Positions 20,689 through 31,896 of a stretch of DNA of 42,538 bases are shown here, in pieces. The notes beneath the pieces were generated by a model. That model had not been told where the DNA came from. It worked only from the letters and a program-made list of their open reading frames with translations, and searched no databases. The stretch's first letter is position 1, and each line of letters starts with the position of its first letter. Origin of the DNA: Zygnema cylindricum (Eukaryota; Streptophyta; Zygnematophyceae; Zygnematales; Zygnemataceae); assembly GCA_037447655.1 (NCBI GenBank), contig JBBHKE010002433.1:1-42538 (forward strand). Reading direction: 5' to 3'. A program made the translations under genes and the position numbers.

Positions 20689-21195
20689 CACCGTGAATCG
20701 CTATTAGCGTAATGAAATAGATAGCGTAATGAAACAATTAGCGTTATTTACGGTAATTGGGAATTTGAGTTTTTTCCAAAAAAATATTTATTATAATTTA
20801 TCATTAACTCTAATTTTTAAACAGCTTTGTATTAATTGTCGGCACATAATATCTTCACACTAAAATATGTGCATGTACGAAATTGATCAAATCGTACGCC
20901 GTCGCGTTTTTGTGACACCCGCGTCATTTTTTCTAGAGCACACTTACATGCGCGCGCATTAGCGTAAATATTTTTTCTGTAATTTTTTACTTAAAAAGTA
21001 CAAAATAATAAGGATCCGATAGTCCGTACACCACACTATTTAGAAGGGAACTATGTTATAGTTATGAACCCTACTAGGTGGGGTACCTCAAATAACGTTC
21101 AGAAACATTTAGAATGATTAATTATATTTGGGAATTTGCCTAAAAAAACGGGCTACCTCAATTAGAGTCATGAACGCTAATAGCAATTCACGGTG
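20689..21195. mobile_element. CACCG-type element (copy 5)
   Basis: Left end CACCGTGAATCGCTATTAGC and matching inverted right end (...GCTAATAGCAATTCACGGTG), flanked by TA (20687-20688, 21196-21197). It is 507 bp and non-coding, with the internal TTTTTTACTTAAAAAGTACA palindrome near 20986 and CCACACTATTTAGAA near 21031. Inserted in the hAT relic. Confidence 0.72.
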
Positions 21196-21720
21196 TACAT
21201 GTCGCATGACATTGACATAATAATATGATATATTTGTGGAAACAGGTACGATGTATGAGTAAGCCAATAATTAGGATCTGTCATGTGATATTGACATAAT
21301 AATTTGACATATTTTTGGAAACACCTTATAAAGTGCATAATTAACACTTTAGAATAGATTACGATTTGCGGCCCTTGACTTTTAGTAAGATTCGCGAAAT
21401 GAATATTGTTTTTACCGTTTCAGATTTGCGACGCTAATCATGATGTTACGTACTTCCTTGATACCAACAATACAAATTACAATAATGTTGGAAAAAAAAG
21501 TACAAAAATTTCTTTTTTTTTTTAGTTTTTTGCTTGACTGATCGTAACCGATTTTTTTTTTGTTTTATGTGAATCAACCGGCCGAATCCGCCCGACCCCC
21601 CAAATTGGCAACCGAATCCGTTCCGCAAATGGCGCGGGCGGCCGGTTAACGGTCGGTCACGGTTTCGGTTGACTGTTTGCGACCCCTGCGTCACAACCAA
21701 CGTTTAAAGTCGAGGATTAT

Positions 21721-22696
21721 TGTAACAGTAAAAGCAGATCGAACTTGTTTGTAAAGGGATATTTAGGTGTTATGAATATAGAGTACTAAATTTGGTGGAC
21801 GTCCGCGAAAGAATCGCGCGATTTAGAGTCCTATACTCCTATTTCAAAAGATATAGCGATGGGTGTATTTAGGTGACAGCTAGGGGTCAAAATAATAGGT
21901 GGGTAACATTGAAACGGGTTAAGGGTCAAAGTAGACGCGGAATTTAAGGCGTACGTCTATATAAAGTACTAATATTGGTTTGGTACCTATTATGGTTCGT
22001 TTCGTACGATTTTTAGTACGAAACGTCATAATTCAAATTTGTAAGTTTCGTAGGTAGTTTCGCAAGTTAAATTCGCGACGCACGATCGTGCGAAGTCGCG
22101 TTTCGATTTGCGTGCACTTTTGCACGTAAATGCTACGTAGTAAAATGTAGTGTTTGATTGGTTAGAAAATGCTACGTAGTTAGTGGGAGATTTCGCACGC
22201 TTTTGCATTGGTCAGTCTGAGTCTTTGCTGATCAATGATTGGCCCAGGTAAAAGCCTGTTAAAACGGAGCGTTGACTCTGGCCTGGCGAGTCCAGGGCGA
22301 TGATGGATAAATAGTGAAGTGTAAGAGGAGAGTAGACATCTTTTCCTTTGGAGAAGTTTGTGGAAATTCCGGCTGATCTTGGTCCTGAGCGATTAATACC
22401 AAATTGGAGAAAAGGCATTTTTGCATTGAAATCTCTTACTAACTAAATAGTGTTTTAGTAGTTAAGAGATAGAATTATTAAGAGTGGAGAGTAGAGGAAA
22501 CACTTTAAATTGAAGGGTTGAGCCACGAGGGCAAGAGACCAAGCTAATGTTATGTGGACAGAAGCTTCTTCTAATTTAAAGTTTATCCTTATGTGAGTGT
22601 TTTCCAATGTGGATGTGTATTTTCCAATGTGTGGAATGTGTGGTTGAAATTGATTGAAGTAATGGGATTTTCAGAGAGGTAGGAAATCCTGTTACA
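21721..22696 (+). repeat. Gypsy 5' LTR
   Basis: 976 bp, starts TGTAACAG and ends CTGTTACA, an 8-bp terminal inverted repeat. A TATA box TATATAAA lies at 21958-21965. The copy has an extra CTATACTC-like 8 bp relative to the 3' LTR near 21835. Confidence 0.95.
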
Positions 22697-22698
22697 TA

Positions 22699-22710
22699 TG
22701 GTATCAGAGC
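22699..22710 (+). other. Gypsy primer-binding site, initiator-Met tRNA
   Basis: TGGTATCAGAGC, two bases after the LTR, is complementary to the 3' end of plant initiator-Met tRNA. The non-coding leader that follows (22711 to about 23326) holds no gene. Confidence 0.95.
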
Positions 22711-23326
22711 TTGGTTAAAAGCCAAAGAGAAGCTTGCTCACCCGAAAATCGACTGCCGTGACCGGTGAGGGTGCTCTGACCCGGGTTGGTGGAACCACAA
22801 TGTGAGTGGTAGGGGATTGGAGGGAAACTAAGTGACCACACTGCCAGCGGCCGCTGGTTAGATGTGGGGCGTGCTTAGGTCCTCAAGACTAAGGCGGGGT
22901 GGGCAGTGTAGCCACCGCTGAAGCTCACTCCAATTACCTAGAGGCCAAACAAACTTGCCTTCTCTTAGCAATGATTCATGTGTAGAGGGAGGGCTTGAAG
23001 CCATGAAGGGTGAGGATGTGAGGATTAGAGAGTAAAGATCCTGATGTAGTGGGAAGTGGGAAATTTGCTAATGGAGGAGAAAGAAAGTGGAGTACTTTAC
23101 TTCTTCAAGAGCAAAGGAGTCCAGAAATGACTCAAAACTTTTCAAACCCTAAATTGTTACTTTTGATTGATTTCAATTTTGCTGTTGCAAAATTTATGGG
23201 GAAATTCTTACCTTCTGTTTCAATGTTGGGAAATTGAAAATTTGAATTTGTACTAACTTACTGTCAATGTCTTTTTAATTTCTCAGATCTTGATCTTTTT
23301 AAAGGATTTGTTAAGGAGAAGAAGTC

Positions 23327-24732
23327 TTGGATTGGAGCAATCTGAGGACTTCAAATCTGCATCAAATTTCATTGGGAAATTATACTCTATCTTTCTTTTG
23401 CTTGATTTCATTGTGTGGCAAATTCTGCAGGTTGAATGTGTTGAAGAAGAGGACTGTGAAATTGGTCAAAAGATTTAATAATCATGCTGCCGCTGTGGAT
23501 GAAACCATTTCCGAATTGAAAAGTGAATTAAAAGTTGTCAAAAAAAATGGAAATGTTTCAAATGAGAAATTAGATGAACTTATTAACTTAATTCAGACCA
23601 ACAATGATATGAATGACCAAAAGGGTAAGAGTAGTAAAAGAAATGCCAGTTTTAGGGAGGATGATCATGATAGACCTAAAAAGATAAGGGATCTGAAATT
23701 GTCTATTAGTGAGGCACCATCGTTTGATGGTAAGAGGATCGATGAGTTGGATGAAACTCTGAGACCTCCATTGGCCCTCAGAGTATGCAGATCCAAAAGA
23801 AGCTAATCTAGATAGTGCCGACTCCAAGTTAATATAAACCCAAGTGACTGACCCCTTGACAGTCAGAACCCCAATATTTGGTATTATAATCAGAGAAGAT
23901 CTAAATTGATTTCTAATAATGCTGATTGGGAAACTTTTAAAACCGCGATCAAATCGCGTTCTTGTCTGTCACTTTTAAATCCAGAATGGAAGAAAAGTGG
24001 CTGAATTGTAAGCAGACTGGATCTGTGAAGGATTATATTGTGGAATTTGACTCATCTAGCATTCATGTCATAGGTTTGACTGATGAAATGGCTAAATTGC
24101 ATTTCTTGAACTATTTGAATCCTATACTGAAATCAGAGCTAAAACATCAAAATTTTAATAATTTGAAGGAATTACAAGATAAGTCATTGGAATTAGAGGA
24201 TCAGTTGGGGTATAATCGGGAAACTCGATCACTCAGGGGTAATTTAAATGAAGTATCACAGTGGGATGAGGAGGAATTTGTTGAAGAGGGTTTGAATGCT
24301 GGTCTGGTGAATAGGCAAAATATCTTCAGGGGAAATCAAAGGGGTGGACATAGTGTTAATGCAGGAAATAAATTTAACAATAGAGGGGGGTACATTAAAA
24401 GTCCTAAACCGAACATTAATGCTCAGAAGCCTAACCTTACCATCCCCACATGCACTATTTGTCAGAAAAGGGGTCATAGAGCATTTGAGTGTGCACAATT
24501 GAAAAAGATTAACTGTTATAACTGTGGAGAGGAGGGACATTTTAGTAGAGAGTGCACAAAACCCAAAAAGAAAGTCACTTGTTTCAAATGTGGAGGTCCA
24601 GATCATTACGCTAAAGACTGTACAGATAAAGGCTCTCTCAAAACAGTCGATGTAAATGAAGGTCTCCAAGAGGATATTGCATTATACCTAGCTGAGCAAG
24701 AAGCCCAGGAGGTGGGAAACGGAAAGGACTAA
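23327..24732 (+). pseudogene. Gypsy gag, frameshifted
   Basis: Structural capsid/nucleocapsid protein of the element. Two open pieces (to 23806, then 23962-24732 in another frame) cover a coiled N-terminal part (SELKSELKVVKK), a matrix/capsid portion, and the nucleocapsid. In the second piece three CCHC zinc knuckles are present: CTICQKRGHRAFEC at residues 164-177, CYNCGEEGHFSREC at 185-198 and CFKCGGPDHYAKDC at 207-220. All three keep the CX2CX4HX4C spacing. The break near 23810-23960 separates the halves. The true start is unclear. Three knuckles is more than the one or two common in plant chromovirus gags as I know them. Confidence 0.85.
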
Positions 24733-24782
24733 CTGAAAGTCCTCAGTTTAGTCAATCGGATCCAGAATTTAAAGAGTTAACT

Positions 24783-25721
24783 TTGGAGGGCAAATTAATG
24801 AATGGAAAAGTTAGGATAGCTGAATTTATTATGATTCTCACTACACTGCATTGTTTAAAGAATCCTTCTGATGAAATTCTCAACAACAGACCTATTTTAG
24901 GACAGTTAAGTAATGATGACACCAGACACAGTTTTATTAGATTCGAGTCATTAGTGGAAGGAAAACCGTTGAAAGTAATGGTTGATTTAGGTGCCACACA
25001 TAATTTTATTTCACATACGTTTGTAGAGGAAAATAAAATTCCTACTGTTATAAGGGAAAAGCCTTTACATGTTCAAGTGACAAATGGTAATAAATCCACA
25101 TTAGACTTACAAACTGACACGATAGAAGTTGATATCCAGGGTCATAAAATGAAAGTGGTGTGTGAAATAATGAATTTGGGAAGTGAAGAACTAATTTTAG
25201 GAAAGCCTTGGTTAACTGAATACAATCCTCAAATTAATTGGGAAATTAACACCTTGAAGGTGAAGTCCGAAAACGGTTGGAAGGTTTTGCAAGCATTATC
25301 TCCTAAGAAATTGCATAGGAATCATATAAACAACATAACCAGATTGAGAGTGGAAGGTTTGATATCTGCTAAACAATTTAAAAAGCACTTAAAAGATAAA
25401 ACAAATCATGCTTTCTTGTTATTAGTAACTGAGGCAGTTACTGATGAAAGGGGGGGAGAAAACACTAACATTGATGTCATCCCTAAATCAGACACCACTA
25501 AAACTTTCGAAAAACAAAAATCTGATTTTGTAACTGACATTAATACATCTGATGCTGCTTTTAAAGATTTGATTTTTGAATTTAGAGATGTTTTCCTAAA
25601 TGACTTACCCTCGAGAGGCCACGTTCCTGAGATGTACAACATGTTATTAACCTTGAACCTGGATGTAATCCTCTTGTCACATGAATTAATAAACACAGTT
25701 TTTTTGAGCAGGAGGAGTTAA
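24783..25721 (+). pseudogene. Gypsy aspartic protease region
   Basis: A 312-residue open piece. The protease active-site motif reads VDLGATHNFIS (Asp at residue 68) where D-(S/T)-G is expected, so the second active-site residue is Leu, probably inactivating. ILGKPWL downstream is the usual second conserved motif (ILGMxWL). It lies in a different frame from gag and ends in a stop before the RT. Confidence 0.8.
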
Positions 25722-25732
25722 AGAAACAGATC

Positions 25733-26990
25733 AAAGAACTCCTAGAGAAATGACATATTCAACCCAGCAAATCACCGTACGGAGCACCAGTTCTTTTCGT
25801 CAAAAAAAAGGACGGAACGTTGAGAATGTGTGTCGATTATCGTAGTCTGAACAAGATTACGGTGAAGTATAAGGTTCCGTTACCTTTGATTTCTGATTTG
25901 ATAGATCGTTTAAAAGGTGCTAAAGTATTTTTGATGATTGACCTGCGTAGTGGCTTTAATCAAGTGCCAATTAGAATTGAAGATGTTGATAAAACTGCTT
26001 TTAGGATTAGGGTGGGTCATTTCGAATGGATAGTGATGCCATTCGGCTCAACGAATGCACCGCCTACTTACCAAAGATTAATGAACCAAACCTTTTCAGA
26101 TTACATAGATGAGTTTGTCCAGGTGTTTATAGACGATATTTTAGTCTACATTGAATCTAAAGAACAACATGTAATTCATTTAAAAAGAGTGTTGGAAAGG
26201 TTAAGAGAAAGAAAATTATATGGAAAATTGTCAAAATCTAGTTTTCTTAAAAGTGAACAATTATTTTTGGGACATATAGTTAGTGGGGAAGGTGTTAAAA
26301 CAGACCCATCCAAAATTTTAGGAATCCAAAATTGGAAACAACCTACTAATGTCACAAAAGTTAGATCGTTTTTGGGATTGGCCACTTATTACAGGAAATT
26401 TATTAGGAACTTCAGTATGATCGCCGCACCTTTGACGGATTTACTTCGGGAGAAGGAGACGTTTGTGTGGGGAGCTGATAAGAAGGGAGCATTCGAGGAA
26501 TTAAAAGAGAAGTTGACCTCTGCCCCTACACTGGTGTATCCTGACCCTGCCGGGGAATTTGAAGTTCTGATCACCACAGATGCATCTGATAAGGGTCTAG
26601 GTGCAGTCATAAGTCAAAAAGTCGGCAAACACTTTCATCCTATTACTTTTGAGTCAGAAAATTCAATGATGCTAAAAAGAACTATACAGCACAAGAAAAA
26701 AAATTACTTGCAATTGTACATGCATTGGTGAAATAGCGTTGTTATTTGCATAATAAAGAATTTACAGTTTACTGTGATAATAAAGCACTCTCTTATTTAC
26801 AAAGATTAAGCGATGCGCAGATTATGACTGGCAGACAGGTTAGGTGGATGCAAAAATTAGCATATTTCAAATTTAATGTCAAACATATTCCTGGGAAAAC
26901 AAATGTAGTCGCACATCCAATAAGTAGATGTTTTGAAATAAGTGTTATGGTTCAAGATGAATTGTTTTTAGATACAGTAAGATATAGTTA
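25733..26990 (+). pseudogene. Gypsy reverse transcriptase and RNase H, frameshifted
   Basis: RT domains are recognisable: MRMCVDYRSLNKITVK, the MIDLRSGFNQV segment, the MPFGSTNAP turn, and the catalytic box as FIDD (residues 103-106 of the piece starting at 25820) instead of the usual YIDD. The RT connection LGHIVSGEGV and the RNase H start TTDASDKGLGAV follow. A frame change and stop near 26729 split RNase H; the remainder (CDNKALSYLQRL, HIPGKTNVVAHPISR) is in another frame at 26746-26990. In the latter, His replaces the Asp usually seen in the VxADALSR motif. The first stop, TGA at 25751, lies just inside the RT start. Confidence 0.88.
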
Positions 26991-27012
26991 AGATAAAGAT
27001 CCTTATTTTGTT

Positions 27013-28474
27013 GTGATTTGCAAGAATATTTCGGGAGGGAATTCTGACCCACTGAATGAGAGGCATGTCAAAAACTTTAGAATAGCAGATGGTTTACTGT
27101 ATTTGCGAACAGGGGATAGGTTATGCATTCCTGAAACGGGAGACTTCAGAAAACAACTTTTACAGGAAGCCCATGAGCATTTAGGACATCTTGGTCGAGA
27201 TAAAACTCTTAGTCGGTTGCAGAGTAGATTGTTTTGGCCAGGGATGGCAAAGGAGGTGTCGAAACACGTGGAAAGTTGTGTCCCTTGCCAACAAAGTAAA
27301 CCTAGTAACCAGAAACTTAGAGGTCTCTTAAAACCTTTAGATATCCCCGAAAGACCATGGGAATCTGTCAGTATGGATTTTATTGTCAGGTTACCAGCTA
27401 CATCTAGAAGAAATGACAGTATCATGGTCGTAGTCGATAGGTTCAGTAAAATGGCAATCTTTATCCTTTGCAAAACTACTCATTAAGTTGTAGATATTGC
27501 AAAGTTATATTTTGACAACGTGGTCACACATCATGGAGTTCCCATGTCTATAATCTGTGATAGGGATTCTAAATTTACATCGACATTTTGGAAAGAATTG
27601 CAGCAAAATTTAGGTACTGAATTAAAAATGAGTACCTCTTATCATCCTCAGACAGTTGGACAAACGGAAAGGATGAATCGTACACTGGAAGAAATGCTTA
27701 GGACTGTTTGTAGTGGAGTTCAGAACACATGGGAATCTAAACTGTCATTAATGGAATTTGCATACAATTCATGTAAACATGCTAGTACAGGATTCTCACC
27801 GTTTGAAGTTGCATACGGATACCAACCGAGAGAAGCATTAGACTTACTAACATGGGTCACACAAGAGAATAGGGGTTCTGGAACGGAATTTTGGGAATAT
27901 ATTCAAACAGTTTGGAAAACGGTACGGGATGCATTAGTGGAGGCACAAAGAAGGCAAGAACTAATTGCTAATCGCAAACGGGGTGATTGGATGGTAAGCA
28001 CAGGTGATAAGGTTTGGCTTTCAACAACTCATTATTGGTGCAAGATCGAGGGACAAGGAGATCAGGTTTGGCTTTTATTGGTGCAAGATCGAGGGACAAG
28101 GAGATCCTACTGGGAAATTTGCTCCTGAGTACATCGGACCATTTACTATAATCGAGATGATATCGTCAATTGATGCCAAATTGGACTTTCAGCCTTCAAC
28201 AAAAATTCATCCAGTGATACATATCAGCCAGTTAAAACCAGCAAATTTTCGACCAACTGAAGGAGAATTGGAATTGGATCCCTCAATAATTATAGAACCT
28301 GCGTATCACAGATGGGTAATAGATTGGGTTGGTCAACGGTTTAAGGTCGGCAATACTATATTCTGGCAAGTGCATTATCTAGGAAGGCCAGAAGATGACT
28401 TAACTTTAGAAGAAAAAAATTCTGAGTTTTTGCAAAGGTATTGGAGGGATAATAATATAGAAGTCTCGTCTTAA
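27013..28474 (+). pseudogene. Gypsy integrase with chromodomain-like C-terminus
   Basis: The HHCC zinc-binding region (HEHLGHLGRDKT ... CVPCQQSK) and first catalytic Asp (SMDFIVRLPA) are in 27013-27486, which ends in an in-frame TAA (27484-27486). The same frame reopens at 27520 with the second Asp (ICDRDSKFTS) and Glu (GQTERMNRTLEE), so this single nonsense change lies in the catalytic core. A tandem duplication of about 45-48 bp near 28005-28110 then shifts the frame. The last part (28004-28474) carries the GPF motif (EYIGPFTI) and a diverged chromodomain-like tail (GNTIFWQVHYLGRPEDDLT), the mark of chromoviruses. Confidence 0.88.
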
Positions 28475-28506
28475 GAATGAAAGAGTTTTAACTAAGGTCA
28501 GTTAAA

Positions 28507-28522
28507 AATAAGGAGGGGATGA
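28507..28522 (+). other. Gypsy polypurine tract
   Basis: AATAAGGAGGGGATGA lies directly before the 3' LTR; such tracts prime plus-strand DNA synthesis. Confidence 0.85.
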
Positions 28523-29491
28523 TGTAACAGTAAAAGCAGATCGCATTTGTTTTTAAAGGGGTATTTAGATGTTATGAATATAGAGTACTAAATTTGGTGG
28601 ACGTCCGCGAAAGAATCGCGCGATTTAGAGTCCTATTTCAAAAGATATAGCGATGGGTGTATTTAGGTGACAGCTAGGGGTCAAAATAATAGGTGGGTAA
28701 CATTGAAACGGGTTAAGGGTCAAAGTAGTCGCGGAATTTAAGGCGTACGTCTTTATAAAGTACTAATATTGGTTTGGTACCTACTATGGTTCGTTTCGTA
28801 CGATTTTTAGTACGAAACGTCATAATTCAAATTTGTAAGTTTCGTAGGTAGTTTCGCAAGTTAAATTCGTGACGCACGATCGTGCGAAGTCGCGTTTCGA
28901 TTTGCGTGCACTTTTGCACGTAAATGCTACGTAGTAAAATGTAGTGTTTGATTGGTTAGTAAATGCTATGTAGTTAGGGGGAGATTTCGCACGCTTTTGC
29001 ATTGGTCATTCCGGGTCCTTGCTGATCAATGATTGGCCCAGGTAAAAGCCTGTTCAAACGGAGCTTTGACTATGGCCTGGCTAGTCCAGGGCGATGATAG
29101 ATAAATAGTGAAATGTAAGAGGAGAGTAGACATCTTTTTCCTTTGGAAAAGTTTGTGGAAATTCCGGCTGATCTTGGTCATGAGCGATTAATACCAACTT
29201 GGAGAAAATGCATTTTTGCATTGAAATCTCTTACTAACTAAATAGTGTTTTAGTAGTTAAGAGATAGAATTATTAAGAGTGGAGAGTAGAGGAAACACTT
29301 TAATTTGAAGGGTTGAGCCACGAGGGCAAGAGACCAAGCTAATGTTATGTGGACAGAAGCTTCTTCTAATTTAAAGTTTATCCTTATGTGAGTGTTTTCC
29401 AATGTGGATGTGTATTTTCCAATGTGTGGAATGTGTGGTTGAAATTGATTGAAGTAATGGGATTTTCAGAGAGGTAGGAAATCCTGTTACA
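28523..29491 (+). repeat. Gypsy 3' LTR
   Basis: 969 bp, TGTAACAG...CTGTTACA, aligned end to end with the 5' LTR. It is followed by the ATTAT target duplication at 29492-29496. Confidence 0.95.
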
Positions 29492-29526
29492 ATTATACCG
29501 ATATGTTTTTAAAATTAATAATACTT

Positions 29527-30566
29527 TAGTGTTGTGTATCGGTAAACTTTCTAACCCCATGATATGACATATACCGTATCGATGAGCGGGTTGTATATCG
29601 GGACAGAACGAACAAAAATCGCCAACATAACAGCTTGGGGGGGGGAGGGGGAGTGGGGGCACAATCCGGCCCATGGAAAAAACAGTATGTGTACATAATT
29701 TACCGTGCATTATAGCGATAGGTATAAGCCCGGTAATACCTGGGTTATTTACCCAATATATCAGTAATTCATTCCTATAATTCTTTTACTGGTATAATTG
29801 AACGATATACCAATTGCCGTTATTTAAAAAAAAATGTAATTAGATTAAAGAAATAATTAAAGTCAAGAAACGAAAAAAAAATAGTTATTAACTCTATTTT
29901 GGGTAATCAGCCCTTTTCAAAAAAAAAATACTCTAATTTATCAATAACTCTAATTTGGGCGTAAATTTGGGCGTAAATTTGGGCGCTGAATATATCTACT
30001 GTAAATGAGGTAAATGTACAGAATATGACAAAACGTACAGTTTCACGTCATTATGACGTTTGCACTACGCGGTCTGTTAAAACACAGTTACATGGTAACG
30101 GTCTGTACTAAATCATTATTTGTACTTTTTTACTTAATAAAGTACAATTTTGCACGGTTAGACACAGACCGTACGCCATACTATTTAAAATGGCACTCTA
30201 TTAGAGTTATTAACGCTCATTCAAAAAGCACATTAAATAATGTAAATAATAATTTAGAATAATGCCCTCTAGTTATGGTGATAGAGTCAAAATTTGGGGT
30301 GACGGAATTAGCGTATACAACTCTAATTACGATTCGCGGTGTAGTGATACACAACAATAACAATAAAACACCAGCGTACATTATGCTTCTAACATGGCAA
30401 GGCACCAACAAATTGTTAAGATGAAGTCAACTAGCGCTAGACTCAATATAAATATTGGAATAATAAAATATAACATTCGTCGGTCTTAACATTAAAGCAA
30501 TGTTGAAAACTGCTCCGTTACCTAATTTAATGTTGAGTGTGGTTATAAATATGTTGACGTAAATAA
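29527..30566. mobile_element. Mixed MITE debris: TAGTGTTG end plus CACCG-type element (copy 6)
   Basis: TAGTGTTGTGTATCGG at 29527 is a left end of the TAGTGTTG family. A right end of that family, GATACACAACAATA, is at 30346-30359. Between them a CACCG-type element ends at 30341 (GATTCGCGGTG then TA). Its left end, about 29800-29810, is decayed. Copy 6 keeps the TTGTACTTTTTTACTTAATA palindrome near 30120 and a CCATACTATTTAAAAT motif near 30175. A G-run of about ten bases with further G-rich sequence occurs at 29636-29657. No gene is seen. Confidence 0.5.
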
Positions 30567-31010
30567 TAGTATTGTGTACCGATAGCCCCTTGCCAATATT
30601 TGATATGTGTCTTTTTCTACCTACTGATAATCGATAAATCCATCCTATTCTATCGAGAAGGTTAATAACACAATAGATTCGCAATAACCACAAAAATTTA
30701 TCGGTTAGATAACTATCGTGATATCTCCTTACCGTGGGTTGTCAACAAATTTAAGAGCTCCCCCCCCCCCCCTTTTCCCCTCGGTGGTGCCCCCGTGCGA
30801 GGGATCGGGGGGGAGGCGAAAAATCTTCCCTATGAATTTCCGTAGATTTTCTTTGTTCTAATGTTGTACGGACCCCCACCTCCCACCAAATATAGCGCGA
30901 TCATTTTTTGTTTGTCTTAGAGCGATATATTGGGTCCTTTGACCGTTCGATATTCGATACATTAAATATCGAATTTATCGGGATAATAAATTTCCCAATA
31001 TACAACACTA
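30567..31010. mobile_element. hAT-like MITE, TAGTGTTG family (second bounded copy)
   Basis: Left end TAGTATTGTGTACCG and right end (minus strand) TAGTGTTGTATATTG form imperfect TIRs. The 8-bp flanks GTAAATAA (30559-30566) and ATAAATAA (31011-31018) match at 7 of 8. Same palindromic CGATAT-rich interior as the copy at 389-732. A C-run of about 13 bases near 30761 and a G-run near 30808 give it strong strand asymmetry. Non-coding. Confidence 0.65.
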
Positions 31011-31018
31011 ATAAATAA

Positions 31019-31896
31019 CAAAAACTATATTACTGCTCGACGATCATAATTTACAAATGCTTAGCTTGTGTGCCCATGCCTTAAACTATTGGTTTTATTA
31101 TCTCGCTTTCCTCCAAAATTGAATAAGCAACAAGAAACTCATTTAATGTACGAAAAACGCGTAAAACCTAGAGTTGTGTATCCAAAACATTGTTGACGCG
31201 ATAAATTTGATATTCAATAAATCGAATATTGAACGGTGACACGGCCAGATATATCGCTCGGGGACCAACAAAATAAACGCGATATAGTAGGTTAGAGGTG
31301 GGGGGTCGTACAACCATTGTACAAAATAAATGTACGGAAAAAACACACTATCTTTTTTTTCGCTCATCAAGTGCAAAAATGGAAAAAAATATTGTAGAGG
31401 TCTCAAACCTCAATTTCTATTAATGGGCCATTTTTAGAAGTTTACACCGTCGTCACCTCTCCTTCACTTTTACCTTTTTTTGTAATGAAAAACAACAATA
31501 CTGGTAAAAATGAAAGAAATATAAAAATCAAATCCAAGACTACCCTCAAGCATAATCTACTACCAAAGCAAGTGAGAAAGACAAAAAACAAGATGAAAAA
31601 ATGAAACATTCATAAAATTAGTGACGTCGACTTCGTCACAAATGAGCATTACGATAGAATGCCAGAAAAACCTAAATATCTACACTATCACAACAAACTA
31701 GATGTCTTCAACGTAGAAAAAAAGATAGACGCCTAAAGTATTGAACAATCACATATTTACATAAGGTCTCTTACCATCACAATTTTATGTATCGATTTTG
31801 TTATCGCGCATTAAAACACTTTCGAACATTACAAACAATCTTCACTAAAATACAAAGTTACACCTAAAATTTTTGTTGATACGGGCACACAACCTT
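31019..31896. other. Gene-free spacer with old dispersed repeat
   Basis: About 31330-31680 is a diverged copy of the repeat at 1240-1560 (shared GACGTCGAC...GTCACAAATGAGC and TCACCTCTCC segments). A decayed TAGTGTTG-type end lies near 31171. The last five bases (31892-31896, ACCTT) are the left target duplication of the copia element. Confidence 0.5.

Larger units (their letters stand above)
17770..21688 (-). mobile_element. Decayed hAT element, CAG(A/G)GGTCGC family
   Basis: The right end reads, on the minus strand, CAGGGGTCGCAAACAGTCAA and matches the TIR of the short element at 39046-39638. The left 150 bp (from GCGCTCCAAAATTGTTAACC near 17770) and the right 330 bp (21360-21688) align with the two halves of that short element. 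In between lies a transposase remnant on the minus strand. The true left tip was not found. Two CACCG-type elements (17918-18389, 20689-21195) are inserted in it. The short element therefore looks like an internally deleted derivative of this type. Confidence 0.6.
21721..29491 (+). mobile_element. Ty3/gypsy (chromovirus-type) LTR retrotransposon, decayed
   Basis: Complete architecture: two LTRs, initiator-Met tRNA primer site, gag with three zinc knuckles, protease, reverse transcriptase, RNase H, integrase with a chromodomain-like tail, polypurine tract, and 5-bp target duplication ATTAT (21716-21720 and 29492-29496). The order PR-RT-RH-IN is that of Ty3/gypsy. Frames are interrupted by stops and shifts, so it is not autonomous. 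By-eye LTR comparison gives about 30 substitutions in about 965 aligned bases plus one 8-bp indel, about 3%, so insertion is younger than the copia element. It inserted immediately beyond the end of the hAT relic. Confidence 0.95.
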
